A stretch of 64,000 nt of DNA from Pseudomonas extremorientalis (GCF_001870465.1 NZ_MDGK01000003.1:148290-212289), one strand, 5' to 3'; counted from the stretch's first letter, positions 19,127-30,828 are shown. A program made the numbers and translations. Notes: a model not told the origin generated them from the letters alone.

Positions 19127-19900
19127 ATGACGACATTGAACGGCAAGACCGCCCTGGTCACCGGCTCCACCAGCGGTATCGGCCTGGGCATCGCCTTGAG
19201 CCTGGCCAAGGCCGGCGCCAACCTGATCCTCAATGGCTTCGGTGACGCCAGCGCGGTGATCGCCCAGGTGCGGGCGTTCGGCGGCAAGGTCGGCCATCAT
19301 CCGGCCGACGTCAGCGACCCGGCGCAGATCGCCGACATGATCGCCTACGCCGAGCGTGAATTCGGCGGCGTCGACATCCTGGTCAACAACGCCGGCATCC
19401 AGCATGTGGCGGCGGTGGAAGACTTCCCGGCCGAACGCTGGGACTCGATCATCGCGATCAACCTGTCCTCGGTGTTCCACAGCACACGCTTGAGCCTGCC
19501 GGGGATGAAGGCCAAGGGCTGGGGGCGTATTGTCAATATTGCCTCGGTGCATGGCCAGGTCGGGTCGGTGGGCAAGGCCGCGTATGTGGCGGCCAAGCAT
19601 GGCGTGATCGGGTTGACCAAGGTGGTCGGCCTGGAGACCGCCACCAGCAATGTCACCTGCAACGCCATCTGCCCCGGCTGGGTGCTGACGCCGCTGGTGC
19701 AGAAGCAGATCGATGATCGCGCCGCCAGTGGTATCGACCCGCAGCAGGCGCAGCACGACCTGCTGGCGGAGAAGCAACCGTCGCTGGCGTTTGTGACACC
19801 GCCGCAGTTGGGTGAACTGGTGCTGTTTTTGTGCAGCGAAGCCGGTGCCCAGGTGCGCGGTGCGGCATGGAATATCGACGGCGGCTGGCTGGCCCAGTAA
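19127..19900 (+). CDS. bdhA: 3-hydroxybutyrate dehydrogenase (SDR)
   Basis: It oxidises D-3-hydroxybutyrate to acetoacetate with NAD+. It has 257 residues from the ATG at 19127, which follows the gntP stop by 7 bases. Classical SDR motifs are present: cofactor site TGSTSGIGLG (residues about 12-21), NNAG, catalytic Ser in NIASVHGQVG and the YVAAK pair. The insertion around QIDDRAASGIDPQQAQHDLL and the end AQVRGAAWNIDGGWLAQ match the HBDH group. It is probably co-transcribed with gntP. Confidence 0.93.
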   Translation: MTTLNGKTALVTGSTSGIGLGIALSLAKAGANLILNGFGDASAVIAQVRAFGGKVGHHPADVSDPAQIADMIAYAEREFGGVDILVNNAGIQHVAAVEDFPAERWDSIIAINLSSVFHSTRLSLPGMKAKGWGRIVNIASVHGQVGSVGKAAYVAAKHGVIGLTKVVGLETATSNVTCNAICPGWVLTPLVQKQIDDRAASGIDPQQAQHDLLAEKQPSLAFVTPPQLGELVLFLCSEAGAQVRGAAWNIDGGWLAQ

Positions 19901-19923
19901 CAGCGGACACTGGCGTTCAAAAT

Positions 19924-20011
19924 GTGGGAGGGGGCTTGCCCCCGATAGCGGTGGGTCAGTCACCCCATGTATCAACTGGCACTCCCTCATCGGGGGCAAG
20001 CCCCCTCCCAC
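19924..20011. repeat. REPIN between bdhA and the acetoacetyl-CoA synthetase gene
   Basis: A GTGGGAGGGGGCTTGC arm at 19924 and its inverted copy ending at 20011 lie between the two genes. The hairpin may stabilise or attenuate the downstream message. Confidence 0.9.
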
Positions 20012-20061
20012 ATTTGAACTGTATTGTCTGGATGAATGAATACATAAAAAGAGACGTGCCT

Positions 20062-22020
<1,959 letters not shown>

Positions 22021-22155
22021 AAGGTTTCAGCGCTGACGCAGTCATTTGAAGACAAACCCCCAATGCATGCTATTTTTCGGGGGTAGTCACTCATTGCCGA
22101 CTGACGGGATAATGGGTGTTGTCATTTTTCAAAGCGTTACGCTCAGGGCTTTTTC

Positions 22156-24651
22156 ATGATTGGAACATCCACCGGCAGCGAAGCCGCCGCATTGATTGCG
22201 CGGCTGGACTGGGCGCAAAGCCCTCTCGGTGAGGCCGGTGATTGGCCGCAAAGCCTGCGCACGGCGGTCGATATCGTGGTGCACTCGCCGATGCCGATGC
22301 TCCTGCTGTGGGGCAACCAGCTCACGCAGCTCTACAACGACGGGTTCGCCCAACTCGCGGGCAATAAACACCCTGGGGCCATGGGCCAGCCGGCGCACCA
22401 GACCTGGCCGGAGCTGGAAGGCTTTACCGGGCCGATCTACGACGCCGTGCTCAGCGGCCAGGTGCGTACCTTCAGCGAGCAGCGCTTCGTACTGCAACGC
22501 CACAATCGCGATACTGAAATCTGGCTGGACCTCACCTACAGCCCGGTCCGCGATGAAAGCGGCAGCGTTGCCGGCATCCTGGTCACCGCCATCGAAACCA
22601 ATGAACGGCGCAAGGCCCAGCACAACACCGAACAGCGCCTGCAACTGGCATTGGCGGCCACCGACGCGGTCGGCACCTGGGACTGGGATATCGGCGAAGA
22701 CCGTTTTATCGCTGACACGCACTTCGCCTACCTGCATGGTGTCGATCCCGACGATGCAAGCCGTTTGCCGATCAGCGACTACCTGCAAGGCGTGCACCCG
22801 GAAGACCGTGGCATGGTGGCGCGCAGCATCAAGCACTGCATCACCTTCGGCACCGAGTACGCCGAGGAATACCGCCTGCTGCAAGCCGATGGCCAAGTGC
22901 GCTGGGTATTCGCCCGCGGGCGCTGCTACAAGGATCATCAAGGCCGCCCCGCGCGTTTCCTGGGTGCTGCGCTGGACCTGACCGAGCGCAAACACACCGA
23001 GCAGGCCTTGCGCCAAAGCCAGAGCGAGCTGCAGCTGATCATCAACGCCATGCCGGTGTTGATCGGTTATGTCGACCACGAGCAGCGGTTCCGCCTGAAC
23101 AACAGCGCTTACCTGGACTGGTACGGCATGACGCCCCAGGAGCTGTACGGCAAGACCATCCGCGAAGTGCTCGGCGACGAGGTGTATGCCGGGCGTGTAG
23201 ACAAGATCGAGGCCGCACTCAAGGGCAAGGCCTGCAGCTTCATGACCATCACGCCACACCAGGACGGTCGACCGCGCCACGCCCTGATGAAGTACCTGCC
23301 ACGCTTCAGCAATGACGGTTCGGTGAAGGGTTTCTACATCTTTGTGATCGATGAAACCGAACGCAAGCTCACCGAAGAAGCCCTGCGCCACCTCAATGAA
23401 AACCTCGAGGAACGCGTGGCCCAGCGCACCCAGGCGCTGGCCGAGGCCAACCAGCGCCTGCAAAACGAAATGTTCGAACGCGAACGCGCCGAAGATGCGC
23501 TGCGCCACGCCCAGAAGATGGAAGCGGTGGGCCAGCTCACCGGCGGTATCGCCCACGACTTCAACAATATGCTCACCGGCATCATCGGCAGCCTGGACCT
23601 GATGCAGCGCTACATCGCTGCCGGGCGCAGTGACGAGATCGGTCGTTTTACCGATGCCGCCGTATCCTCCGCCCACCGTGCGGCCGCCCTCACCCACCGC
23701 TTGCTGGCGTTCTCGCGGCGCCAGTCCCTGGACCGTCGCCCGCTGGACCCGAACCAGTTGGTGGCGTCCCTGGAAGAGTTGTTCCGCCGCACCAAGGGCG
23801 CGCACATCAGCCTCAAGGTGCAGCTCGGCCATGACATCTGGCCGGTGAACACCGACGCCAGCCAACTGGAAAACGCCCTGCTCAACCTGGTGATCAACGC
23901 CCGCGACGCGATGCCCGACGGCGGTGAACTGCTGATCGAAACCGCCAACAGTTACCTGGACGGCACCGACATCACCACCCTGGAACCGGTCAAGGCCGGC
24001 GACTACGTGATGCTTGGCGTGTGCGACAACGGCACCGGCATGGCGCCGAAGATTCTGGCCAAGGCGTTCGACCCGTTCTTCACCACCAAACCCATCGGCC
24101 AGGGCACGGGCCTGGGGCTGTCGATGATCTACGGCTTTGCCCAGCAGTCCGGCGGGCATGTGACGATCCAGAGCGCGCCGGGCCAGGGCACCTGCGTGCG
24201 CCTGTATCTGCCGCGCCTGCATGGCACCTCCCTGGAAAGCGACCTGCCTGCCAGCCTCGGTGAAGCCCCGGTAGCCCTGGCCGGTGAAGCCGTGGTCGTG
24301 GTCGAAGATGACCCGGCAGTGCGCATGCTGGTGGTCAATGTGCTCGACGAACTGGGCTACACGGCGCACCAGGCAGGCGACGCCCGGGCTGCACTGCCAC
24401 TGCTGGAGTCGGACCTGCGTGTGGATCTGCTGGTGACTGACGTTGGCCTGCCGGGCATGAATGGCCGGCAGCTTGCGGAAATCGCCCGCCAGCACCGGCC
24501 GGGGCTGAAGGTACTGTTCATGACCGGTTACGCGGAAAAAGCCGCCGAGCGCCAGGGCTTCCTCGAAGACGGCATGGACATGGTGGCCAAGCCGTTTTCC
24601 ATCGACCTGCTGGCGACAAAAATCCGCAGCATGATCAACGCCGACGAATGA
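22156..24651 (+). CDS. PAS-containing hybrid sensor histidine kinase
   Basis: This 831-residue soluble hybrid kinase has no clear membrane segment. An N-terminal PAS-like domain ([20 protein letters not shown], about residues 12-150) is followed by two more PAS/PAC units (about 160-280 and 290-410). Next is a HisKA box with phospho-acceptor His467 in [13 protein letters not shown]. The HATPase has [22 protein letters not shown] and [13 protein letters not shown]-terminal receiver has Asp762 in [13 protein letters not shown]. The signal is unknown. The protein ending at 55022 shares its N-terminal domain type. Confidence 0.92.
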   Translation: MIGTSTGSEAAALIARLDWAQSPLGEAGDWPQSLRTAVDIVVHSPMPMLLLWGNQLTQLYNDGFAQLAGNKHPGAMGQPAHQTWPELEGFTGPIYDAVLSGQVRTFSEQRFVLQRHNRDTEIWLDLTYSPVRDESGSVAGILVTAIETNERRKAQHNTEQRLQLALAATDAVGTWDWDIGEDRFIADTHFAYLHGVDPDDASRLPISDYLQGVHPEDRGMVARSIKHCITFGTEYAEEYRLLQADGQVRWVFARGRCYKDHQGRPARFLGAALDLTERKHTEQALRQSQSELQLIINAMPVLIGYVDHEQRFRLNNSAYLDWYGMTPQELYGKTIREVLGDEVYAGRVDKIEAALKGKACSFMTITPHQDGRPRHALMKYLPRFSNDGSVKGFYIFVIDETERKLTEEALRHLNENLEERVAQRTQALAEANQRLQNEMFERERAEDALRHAQKMEAVGQLTGGIAHDFNNMLTGIIGSLDLMQRYIAAGRSDEIGRFTDAAVSSAHRAAALTHRLLAFSRRQSLDRRPLDPNQLVASLEELFRRTKGAHISLKVQLGHDIWPVNTDASQLENALLNLVINARDAMPDGGELLIETANSYLDGTDITTLEPVKAGDYVMLGVCDNGTGMAPKILAKAFDPFFTTKPIGQGTGLGLSMIYGFAQQSGGHVTIQSAPGQGTCVRLYLPRLHGTSLESDLPASLGEAPVALAGEAVVVVEDDPAVRMLVVNVLDELGYTAHQAGDARAALPLLESDLRVDLLVTDVGLPGMNGRQLAEIARQHRPGLKVLFMTGYAEKAAERQGFLEDGMDMVAKPFSIDLLATKIRSMINADE

Positions 24652-24694
24652 GTTCAGGCATAATCGCGCGCCGTCGCACACCTGGTAGAGATCA

Positions 24695-24970
24695 ATGAAA
24701 GCCCAAGCCCGTCATATCCTGGTGAAAACCAGCGAAGAAGCCGAACAGCTCAAACAGCGCATCGCCAAGGGCGAGGCGTTTGATGTACTGGCCAAGAAGT
24801 ACTCCACTTGCCCCTCGGGCAAACGTGGCGGCGACCTGGGCGAAGTGCGGCCCGGGCAAATGGTGGGGGCGATTGATGCGGTGATCTTCAAGAAACCGGT
24901 GAAGGTGGTTCACGGGCCGATCAAGAGCAAGTTCGGGTATCACCTGGTGCAGGTGTTTTACCGGGATTGA
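24695..24970 (+). CDS. Parvulin-type peptidyl-prolyl isomerase, second copy
   Basis: A 91-residue cytoplasmic rotamase begins MKAQARHILVKTSEEAEQLK, with the loop STCPSGKRGGDLGEVRPGQM and the end FGYHLVQVFYRD. It is clearly related to the ppiC product at 10102 and differs mainly in its basic C-terminal half (IFKKPVKVVHGPIKSK). It starts 43 bases after the kinase stop. REP sequences follow directly. Confidence 0.93.
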   Translation: MKAQARHILVKTSEEAEQLKQRIAKGEAFDVLAKKYSTCPSGKRGGDLGEVRPGQMVGAIDAVIFKKPVKVVHGPIKSKFGYHLVQVFYRD

Positions 24971-24990
24971 TGGGTTGGCTGCAGACCGCT

Positions 24991-25062
24991 ATCGGGGGCA
25001 AGCCCCCTCCCACATTTGAATAGGTTCACAAATCAAACTGTGGGAGGGGGCTTGCCCCCGAT
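24991..25062. repeat. REP doublet, 3' side of the sugar kinase gene
   Basis: An inverted REP (24991-25013) and a direct REP (25040-25062) enclose a 26-base AT-rich spacer. The element is nearly identical, spacer included, to the one at 26020-26092. It lies between the convergent parvulin and kinase genes and may act as a bidirectional transcript end. Confidence 0.9.
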
Positions 25063-25079
25063 CCGCCGCAGGCGGCCAT

Positions 25080-25988
25080 TCACCCCCGGGGAATCAGCGC
25101 CCCCGGCACCTGGATAACCCGACTGGCCAACCGATGCCCGGCCAATGCAGCCTGCTTCGGCGAGCTTCCCTTGAGCCGCCCGGCCAGGTACGCCGCACTG
25201 AACGAATCCCCCGCCGCTGTCGTGTCCACCACCTTTTCCACCTTGATCGCCGGCACGCAAAAGCGCTCGCCGTTGCAGCGTATCAGGCACGCATCCGCGC
25301 CACGCTTGAGCACCACCTCTTCAATCTCCGGATACGCCGCGAACACCTGCTCGCTGTCGGCATAGCCAAACAGCGCACGCTCGTCGTCCTCGGTGAGCAA
25401 GGCAATATCCACTTCGGCCAGGACACGCCCATACGCAGCACGCGCCGCCTCGACACTCGCCCACAATCGCGGCCGGTAGTTGTTGTCGAACACCACCTTG
25501 CCTGCGCGTCGGCGGGTTTCGATCAGGGTTTGCAGCAAGCGCTCGCGACCGACTTCACCCAGCACTGCCAGGGTGATACCGCTGAAATACACCACGTCAT
25601 AGTCCGGCAACGCGGCCAGGATCGGCTCCGCCGCCGGCGTGGTGAAACAGTCGCGCACGGCGGCTTCGTTGCGCCAATACAGGAATTTGCGCTCGCCGTT
25701 GGCGTCGGTCTGGATGCAATACAAGCCTGGCAAACGTCCAGCCAGGCGCTGGACCCTCCCCAGGCCGAGGCCTTCCTCCGTCCATTGCCGGCACATGGCA
25801 TCGCTGAAACTGTCATCGCCCAGGGCGGTGACGTAGTCGACACTGCCGGTATCGCCCAGCTCGCGGCGCAGGTACACCGCCGTGTTCAGGGTATCGCCGC
25901 CGAAGCTCTGGTGCAGGCTCCCGTCGGCACGGTGTTGCAGTTCGATCATGCATTCGCCGATCAGGGCGATGCGGGGTTGGGTGCTCAT
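25080..25988 (-). CDS. kdgK: PfkB-family sugar kinase, probable 2-keto-3-deoxygluconate kinase
   Basis: It phosphorylates a keto-sugar acid, probably KDG to KDPG for the Entner-Doudoroff pathway. It has 302 residues from the ATG at 25988. A longer frame is only REP-derived coding. PfkB signatures are IALIGECMIELQ with FGGDTLNTAVYLRRELG (about residues 6-44), and the C-terminal DTTAAGDSFSAAYLAG holding the catalytic Asp. The ECMIEL/GGDTLNTA pattern fits KDG kinases better than ribo- or fructokinases. It is last in the leftward catabolic locus. Confidence 0.85.
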   Translation of the reverse strand: MSTQPRIALIGECMIELQHRADGSLHQSFGGDTLNTAVYLRRELGDTGSVDYVTALGDDSFSDAMCRQWTEEGLGLGRVQRLAGRLPGLYCIQTDANGERKFLYWRNEAAVRDCFTTPAAEPILAALPDYDVVYFSGITLAVLGEVGRERLLQTLIETRRRAGKVVFDNNYRPRLWASVEAARAAYGRVLAEVDIALLTEDDERALFGYADSEQVFAAYPEIEEVVLKRGADACLIRCNGERFCVPAIKVEKVVDTTAAGDSFSAAYLAGRLKGSSPKQAALAGHRLASRVIQVPGALIPRG

Positions 25989-26019
25989 AGCGATAGTCTC
26001 GGGAGTGACTGATGGCCTC

Positions 26020-26092
26020 ATCGGGGGCAAGCCCCCTCCCACATTTGAATAGGTTCACACATCAAACTGTGGGAGGGGGCTTGCCCCCGATG
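26020..26092. repeat. REP doublet between dehydratase and kinase genes
   Basis: An inverted REP (26020-26042) and a direct REP (26070-26092) share with 24991-25062 the same internal spacer, differing at about one base. Together the two copies bracket the kinase gene. Confidence 0.9.
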
Positions 26093-26105
26093 GGATCGAC
26101 GCGGT

Positions 26106-27314
26106 CTAGAAGCAGGTAGGCAGAGACTCAATCACCTGCAACCGCTCATCCACCAGGCAGCCCACCTGCCACTTGTCGAAGGTCAGGCACGGGTGCGAAG
26201 TGCCAAAGGAAATGATGTCACCAATACGCAGCTCAACCCCCGGCGCCACCGTCATGAACGCATGCTGGTCCATCACCGCGGTGACCTTGCACGCACTCAC
26301 ATCATCGCCTTCCGCTGGCAGGATACCGGCCTTGTAACGCTTGAGCGGCACCGGCAGGCCGGCATCATAGGCCACGTCGCGCTTGCCCAGGGCGATCACG
26401 GCAAAGCCCGGCTCGGGCAACGACTGCACATGAGCCCAGACTTCCAGGGCCGGGTGCAGGCCTTCATCGAGGTCGCTGCGGCGGTCGAGCACGCAGCATT
26501 GCGCTTCTTTGTAGATGCCATGGTCATGGGCCACGTAGCTGCCGGGACGCAGCACACTGAGGAAGCGGCCGGCGGCGTTCTGTTCTTCGAACGACTCGGC
26601 GATCAGGTCGTACCAGGCCGAGCCCGACGCGGTGATGATGGGCTTGGGCAGGTCGAAAGAGCCGTTGTTCTGCAAATCCACCGCCAGGCGCACCAGGCTC
26701 GCGGCGAAATCGCGGATACCACTGATGGCGTGCTCGCCGTGGATCACGCCCTCATAGCCTTCGATACCGGTAAGGGCCAGGGCCGGCTGGGCCTTGATCG
26801 CCTTGGCCAGTTCGCGCACTTCCTGCTCGCTGCGGCAACCGCAACGGCCGCCGACCACGCCGTACTCGATCATCACGTTCAGGCGCAGGCCACGGGCGGC
26901 GAAGAACAGCCCCAGGTCGGCGACGTTGTCCGGGTGATCGACCATGCAGTGGAAGTCGAAGTCCTTGTCGGCCAGCAGGTCAGCGATCAATGCCATGTTC
27001 GGCGCGCCCACCAGTTGGTTGGCCATCAGCACGCGGCGCACGCCACCGGCATACGCGGCGCGGGTCTGCACGGCGTTGGCCAGGGTGATGCCCCAGGCGC
27101 CTGCCTCGATCTGACGCTGGAACAGCGCCGGCATCATGCTGGTCTTGCCGTGGGGCGCGAGCTGCGCGCCGCTCTTGCTGACAAAGTCCTGCATCCAGCG
27201 GATGTTGTGTTCCAGCGCATCGCGGTGCAGCACCAGGGCCGGCAGGCTGACGTCGCGGACCAGATGGGCACCGACGGCGGCGGCGCCTTTTTCAACGGCA
27301 TTGATGGCAGACAT
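26106..27314 (-). CDS. Fold-type III PLP dehydratase, probable D-glucosaminate dehydratase (DSD-like)
   Basis: This 402-residue enzyme belongs to the D-serine dehydratase / D-threonine aldolase family. An alanine-racemase-like barrel has the PLP lysine Lys57 in LAPHGKTSM. The C-terminal beta domain holds the metal pair His374-x-Cys376 in SHPCLTFDKW, the HxC arrangement of DSD-type dehydratases. AGGAGC precedes the ATG. With KDG kinase, RidA and an amino-acid-type importer alongside, the best-fitting substrate is D-glucosaminate, giving KDG and ammonia. D-serine or another beta-hydroxy D-amino acid remains possible. It follows the iclR stop by 9 bases. Confidence 0.82.
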   Translation of the reverse strand: MSAINAVEKGAAAVGAHLVRDVSLPALVLHRDALEHNIRWMQDFVSKSGAQLAPHGKTSMMPALFQRQIEAGAWGITLANAVQTRAAYAGGVRRVLMANQLVGAPNMALIADLLADKDFDFHCMVDHPDNVADLGLFFAARGLRLNVMIEYGVVGGRCGCRSEQEVRELAKAIKAQPALALTGIEGYEGVIHGEHAISGIRDFAASLVRLAVDLQNNGSFDLPKPIITASGSAWYDLIAESFEEQNAAGRFLSVLRPGSYVAHDHGIYKEAQCCVLDRRSDLDEGLHPALEVWAHVQSLPEPGFAVIALGKRDVAYDAGLPVPLKRYKAGILPAEGDDVSACKVTAVMDQHAFMTVAPGVELRIGDIISFGTSHPCLTFDKWQVGCLVDERLQVIESLPTCF

Positions 27315-27323
27315 GAAATGCTC

Positions 27324-28088
27324 CTATTCGTTGATGCGACGGGCCAGGTTGTTGGCACTTTCGATCAACACCCGGCGATAGTCGTTGTAATTTTTGATCG
27401 CATCGGCGCGCGGAGCGACGATGCACAGGGTCGCAATGCTGATGCCTTGCGCGTCCCGCACCGGGGCGGCAAAGCAATGGGTAAAGGTGTCGGCCACACT
27501 GTCGAAGGAAAAGAAACCATCGAGGGTGGCCTGACGGATTTGTGCCAGGAAGGTATCCAGCGGCAAGCGCTGGCCATCCGGCAGGATAAAATCATCGTGA
27601 TCGATCAGGTCGACGATCTGCTGGTCGCTCAAGTGCCCCAGCAACAGGCGCCCGGAAGCGGTCCAGGGGATCGGCGCGTTTTCGCCGATGTCCGAAGAAA
27701 TACGAAAATGCCGCTCGCCCTCGCGCATCAGCGCCACCGTGTACTTGCGCCCGTTCAGCAGGCACATCTGCGCGGTTTCGTGGGTCTGGCTGACAATCTC
27801 CTGCAAGGCGTGGTCGGCCTCGCGGGTCAGGTCGAAATGCCGCAGGTGTGCCTGGCCCAGGAAATACAGCTGGCGGCCGAGGTAGACGTGACCGTCCTTG
27901 CCCACCGTTTCCAGGATGCGTCGCTCCAGCAGTGACGCGACCAATTCGTAGACGGTGGATTTGGGGCTGCCGATGCCGCTGGCAATATCATTCGGGCGCA
28001 GGGGCTGGCCGATTTCCTTGAGAAAATCGAGGATATCGAATGCCCGGTCCAGGCCTTTGGCGCGGCGTTTGATGGTGTCTTCGGTCAT
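27324..28088 (-). CDS. IclR-family transcriptional regulator
   Basis: The protein has 254 residues from the ATG at 28088. Upstream in-frame codons are REPIN sequence. The winged helix-turn-helix covers about residues 10-75 (AFDILDFLKEIG, ASGIGSPKSTVYELVASLLERR). The IclR effector domain follows, with MCLLNGRKYTVALMR and the late HCFAAPVRDAQGISIATLCIV. The family includes KdgR, which responds to 2-keto-3-deoxygluconate, so a KDG-type effector would suit the neighbouring dehydratase and kinase. Confidence 0.9.
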   Translation of the reverse strand: MTEDTIKRRAKGLDRAFDILDFLKEIGQPLRPNDIASGIGSPKSTVYELVASLLERRILETVGKDGHVYLGRQLYFLGQAHLRHFDLTREADHALQEIVSQTHETAQMCLLNGRKYTVALMREGERHFRISSDIGENAPIPWTASGRLLLGHLSDQQIVDLIDHDDFILPDGQRLPLDTFLAQIRQATLDGFFSFDSVADTFTHCFAAPVRDAQGISIATLCIVAPRADAIKNYNDYRRVLIESANNLARRINE

Positions 28089-28135
28089 GGCAGCCTTCGA
28101 TTCCTGTAAAAATGCTGTGATCTGCGCAGATCCTT

Positions 28136-28222
28136 GTGGGAGGGGGCTTGCCCCCGATAGCGGCGAGCCAGTGACCTGTGCTTGTGCTGACACACCTTCA
28201 TCGGGGGCAAGCCCCCTCCCAC
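28136..28222. repeat. REPIN between ridA and iclR
   Basis: A direct GTGGGAGGGGGCTTGC arm starts at 28136 and the inverted arm ends at 28222. It lies in the gap between the transport/RidA genes and the regulator/enzyme genes. Confidence 0.9.
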
Positions 28223-28255
28223 ATTGGATTTTCCGTGGTTTCAAGAATGGGGCAT

Positions 28256-28645
28256 TTAGCCCTTTTTCTTGTAGGCCACGCAATCGATCTCCACCTTGCA
28301 GTCGACCATCATGTTCGCCTGCACACAGGCCCGCGCCGGGGCATGTTCCGGGGTGAAGTATTCGCCGAAGACTTTATTGAAACTCCAGAAGTCCCGCGGG
28401 TCCTCCAGCCATACCCCCACGCGCACCACATCTTTCAATTCGTAGCCAGCCTCTTCGAGGATCGCCACCACGTTGCGCATGGTCTGCCGGGTTTGCTCAA
28501 TGATGCCGCCAGTGATGATTTCGCCATCCACCGCAGGCACCTGGCCCGAGACGTACAACCAACCGTCCGCTTCCACGGCGCGGGCGAAAGGACGGGGTTG
28601 GCCGCCGCCGGCAGTACTGCCGGCACCATAACGAGTAATGCTCAT
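28256..28645 (-). CDS. RidA/YjgF-family enamine/imine deaminase
   Basis: This 129-residue protein starts at the ATG at 28645, which has CAGGAG upstream. RidA features include the LYVSGQVPAVDG segment (about residue 32) and the MRNVVAILEEAGYELKDVVR region. The active-site Arg is probably that of PARACVQANMMV (about residue 105), followed by Glu in KVEIDCVAY. RidA proteins hydrolyse reactive enamines and imines released by PLP dehydratases, which matches the dehydratase in the same locus. It lies 16 bases after the ABC ATPase. Confidence 0.92.
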   Translation of the reverse strand: MSITRYGAGSTAGGGQPRPFARAVEADGWLYVSGQVPAVDGEIITGGIIEQTRQTMRNVVAILEEAGYELKDVVRVGVWLEDPRDFWSFNKVFGEYFTPEHAPARACVQANMMVDCKVEIDCVAYKKKG

Positions 28646-28661
28646 AACAACAGGCTCCTGA

Positions 28662-29444
28662 TTAAAAACGAATGTTCTTGAGAAATTCCGCCAGGCGCGG
28701 CGATTGCGGGCGTTCGAAGATGTCCTTCGAGGTGCCCTGCTCTTCAATGCGGCCCTGGTTCATAAACACGATCTTGTCCGAGACTTCATAGGCAAAGCGC
28801 ATTTCGTGGGTGACCAGCAGCATGGTCATGCCCTCTTCCGCCAGGCCCTTGATCACGCTGAGGACTTCGCCCACCAGTTCCGGGTCGAGGGCCGAGGTGA
28901 CTTCGTCGAACAGCATCAGGCTGGGGTTCATGGCAATCGCGCGGGCAATCGCCACACGTTGTTGCTGGCCGCCGGACAACTGGCCGGGAAAGTGGTTACG
29001 ACGCTCCAGAAGTCCTACACGATCCAACCATTTTTCCGCGAGCGCCACCGCCTCGTCCTTAGGCATTTTCTTAACTTTCAATAAGCCCAGGGTGACGTTT
29101 TGCAACGCCGTCAAATGCGGGAACAGGTTGAACTGCTGGAATGCCATGCCGGTCATGGCCCGATGCTGGGCAATCACACGCTCGGGGTGACGCACGCGCT
29201 TACCGGCAACCTCGCTGTAGCCGATGGACTCGCCATCCAGGGTGATCTGCCCGCCCTGGAACTCTTCCAGCAGGTTGACGCAACGCAACAGGGTGGTCTT
29301 GCCCGAGCCGCTGGAGCCGATCAGGGTCACCACGTTGCCGCGCTGCATCGACAGGTCGACGCCCTTGAGCACTTCCACCTGGCCGTACTGCTTGCGCAGG
29401 CCGCTAATGTTCAGCAGTGGTGGGTTGGTTTGAGGTTGGTTCAT
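28662..29444 (-). CDS. Polar amino-acid-type ABC transporter ATPase
   Basis: A 260-residue GlnQ/HisP-type ATPase. Walker A is [20 protein letters not shown], the signature [17 protein letters not shown], and Walker [21 protein letters not shown]. The Q-loop segment [18 protein letters not shown] is typical of amino-acid uptake systems. It overlaps the upstream permease by 4 bases. A DEVTSALD in place of DEPTSALD is usual in this subfamily. Confidence 0.94.
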   Translation of the reverse strand: MNQPQTNPPLLNISGLRKQYGQVEVLKGVDLSMQRGNVVTLIGSSGSGKTTLLRCVNLLEEFQGGQITLDGESIGYSEVAGKRVRHPERVIAQHRAMTGMAFQQFNLFPHLTALQNVTLGLLKVKKMPKDEAVALAEKWLDRVGLLERRNHFPGQLSGGQQQRVAIARAIAMNPSLMLFDEVTSALDPELVGEVLSVIKGLAEEGMTMLLVTHEMRFAYEVSDKIVFMNQGRIEEQGTSKDIFERPQSPRLAEFLKNIRF

Positions 29445-30103
29445 GGCAAGGCCACCCGCTTTTCAATGTAGCGCCCGAATAACTCGATGGCGTAGTTGAT
29501 GACAAAGAACATAAAGCCTGCGAACAGGTAAAACTCCAGGGTCATGAAGGTGCGTGCGATCACTTGCTGAGTGCTCAACAGCAACTCGGCCACGCCGATC
29601 ACCGAGAGCAGGGTCGAGGCCTTGACGATTTCCGTGGAGGAGTTGACCCAGGTCGGCAGGATCTGGCGCAGCGCCTGGGGCAGCAACACATAACCCAGGG
29701 ACTGATAGAACGTCAGGCCAATCGCCTTGCCCGCTTCCAGTTGCCCACGGGGAATGGCTTGCAGCGCACCGCGCACGATTTCCGAGACGTGGGAGCCGCA
29801 GAACAGCGTCAACCCGACCGCACCGGCCTGGAACGCGGTGATCTGCCAACCGAGCGCCGGCAGCATGTAAAAGCACGCCAGTACCAGCACAAACACCGGC
29901 GTGCCCCGGATCAGGTCGACGTACAGCCGGAACGGCGCACGCATCCAGAACTTGCCGTAGGTCAGGATCAACCCGGCGACGATGCCAATCAGGGTGCCAA
30001 AGATAATCGCCAATGCGGACACATAAACACTGGCCTGGAAGCCCGCCCAGAGGGTATCCCGGGCGATCCACAACTCATGCAGCCAGCTGGGGGATTCGTA
30101 CAT
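29441..30103 (-). CDS. Amino-acid-type ABC transporter permease (HisM/GlnP class), first
   Basis: A 220-residue inner-membrane permease with four to five hydrophobic segments. The family signature includes [21 protein letters not shown]. The EAA loop is [20 protein letters not shown], and the conserved [14 protein letters not shown] follows. AGAGAGG stands before the ATG. It is one of two permeases of similar size, as expected for a heterodimeric channel. Confidence 0.93.
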   Translation of the reverse strand: MYESPSWLHELWIARDTLWAGFQASVYVSALAIIFGTLIGIVAGLILTYGKFWMRAPFRLYVDLIRGTPVFVLVLACFYMLPALGWQITAFQAGAVGLTLFCGSHVSEIVRGALQAIPRGQLEAGKAIGLTFYQSLGYVLLPQALRQILPTWVNSSTEIVKASTLLSVIGVAELLLSTQQVIARTFMTLEFYLFAGFMFFVINYAIELFGRYIEKRVALP

Positions 30104-30114
30104 GGAAACCTCTC

Positions 30115-30777
30115 TTAACGACGGATCGCCAGACGCTGTTCCAGGTAACGGAGCAGCATGGCAATGAGGTAACAGGCGGCCACGTAGAGCGCGGTCGTGA
30201 CCAGCCAGGTTTCAATCACCCGGTAGCTCTCGACGTTGATCTTGCGGGCGTAATAGGTCAGCTCCGGCACCGCGATGGCGGCGGCGAGCGAGGTGTCCTT
30301 GAACAGCGAAATGAAGTTGTTCGACAGCGCGGGCAACACATTGCGCAGCATCACCGGCACGGTGATGTAGGCACGGATACGCCACTCGCCCAGACCGATG
30401 GCCAGCCCGGCTTCACGCAAGCCCTTGGGAATATTCAGCAGCCCGGCGCGGAATACTTCGGTCAGATAAGCCCCGGCGTACAACGACAAGGTGATGATGA
30501 ACGACGGGATCTTGTCCAGGCGGATGCCCAGGCTGGGCAAGGCGAAGTAGATCAGCAGGATCAGCACGAGGATCGGCGTATTGCGGATCACCGTCACATA
30601 CACCGAGGCCAGCACGCGCAGTGCCTTGTGTTTCGACAGCATGGCAAATGCCATCATCAGGCCGATCACGCAGCCGATCGCGATCGACAGCAGCGCCAGC
30701 TCGAGGCCCAGGCCGAGCCCCGCCAGCAAGCTGGGGAAGTCGCGCCATACGGCGGCAAAGTTCAACTGATAGTTCAT
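30115..30777 (-). CDS. Amino-acid-type ABC transporter permease, second
   Basis: A 220-residue partner permease. The TVIRNTPILVLILLIYFALP segment and the EAA region (GLLNIPKGLREAGLAIGL, then VPVMLRNVLPALSNN) place it in the HisM/GlnP class. It ends 11 bases before the next permease. The four transport genes run in the order binding protein, permease, permease, ATPase. Confidence 0.93.
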   Translation of the reverse strand: MNYQLNFAAVWRDFPSLLAGLGLGLELALLSIAIGCVIGLMMAFAMLSKHKALRVLASVYVTVIRNTPILVLILLIYFALPSLGIRLDKIPSFIITLSLYAGAYLTEVFRAGLLNIPKGLREAGLAIGLGEWRIRAYITVPVMLRNVLPALSNNFISLFKDTSLAAAIAVPELTYYARKINVESYRVIETWLVTTALYVAACYLIAMLLRYLEQRLAIRR

Positions 30778-30828
30778 GGTCAGCAGTACCTGATTGGGGC
30801 GCCGTCAGCGACGCCCCAGGTTTTCGAT

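Noticed and set aside
22051..22090. Dyad CCCCC...GGGGG after the acetoacetyl-CoA synthetase gene
   Set aside because: Short stem with a long loop and no clear U-run; not enough to call a terminator.
22129..24681. 850-codon open frame antisense to the hybrid kinase at 22156
   Set aside because: It covers a clear kinase gene with H, N, G boxes and a receiver. The antisense product shows no domain and reflects the high-GC third-position bias.
25989..26042. N-terminal extension of the sugar kinase (MGGGLPPM...)
   Set aside because: The extra codons are REP sequence; the same VGGGLPP-like peptide appears wherever this REP is translated. The start at 25988 fits the family.
28089..28283. N-terminal extension of the IclR protein
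   Set aside because: The extra 65 codons run through the REPIN at 28136-28222; the helix-turn-helix starts properly from 28088.
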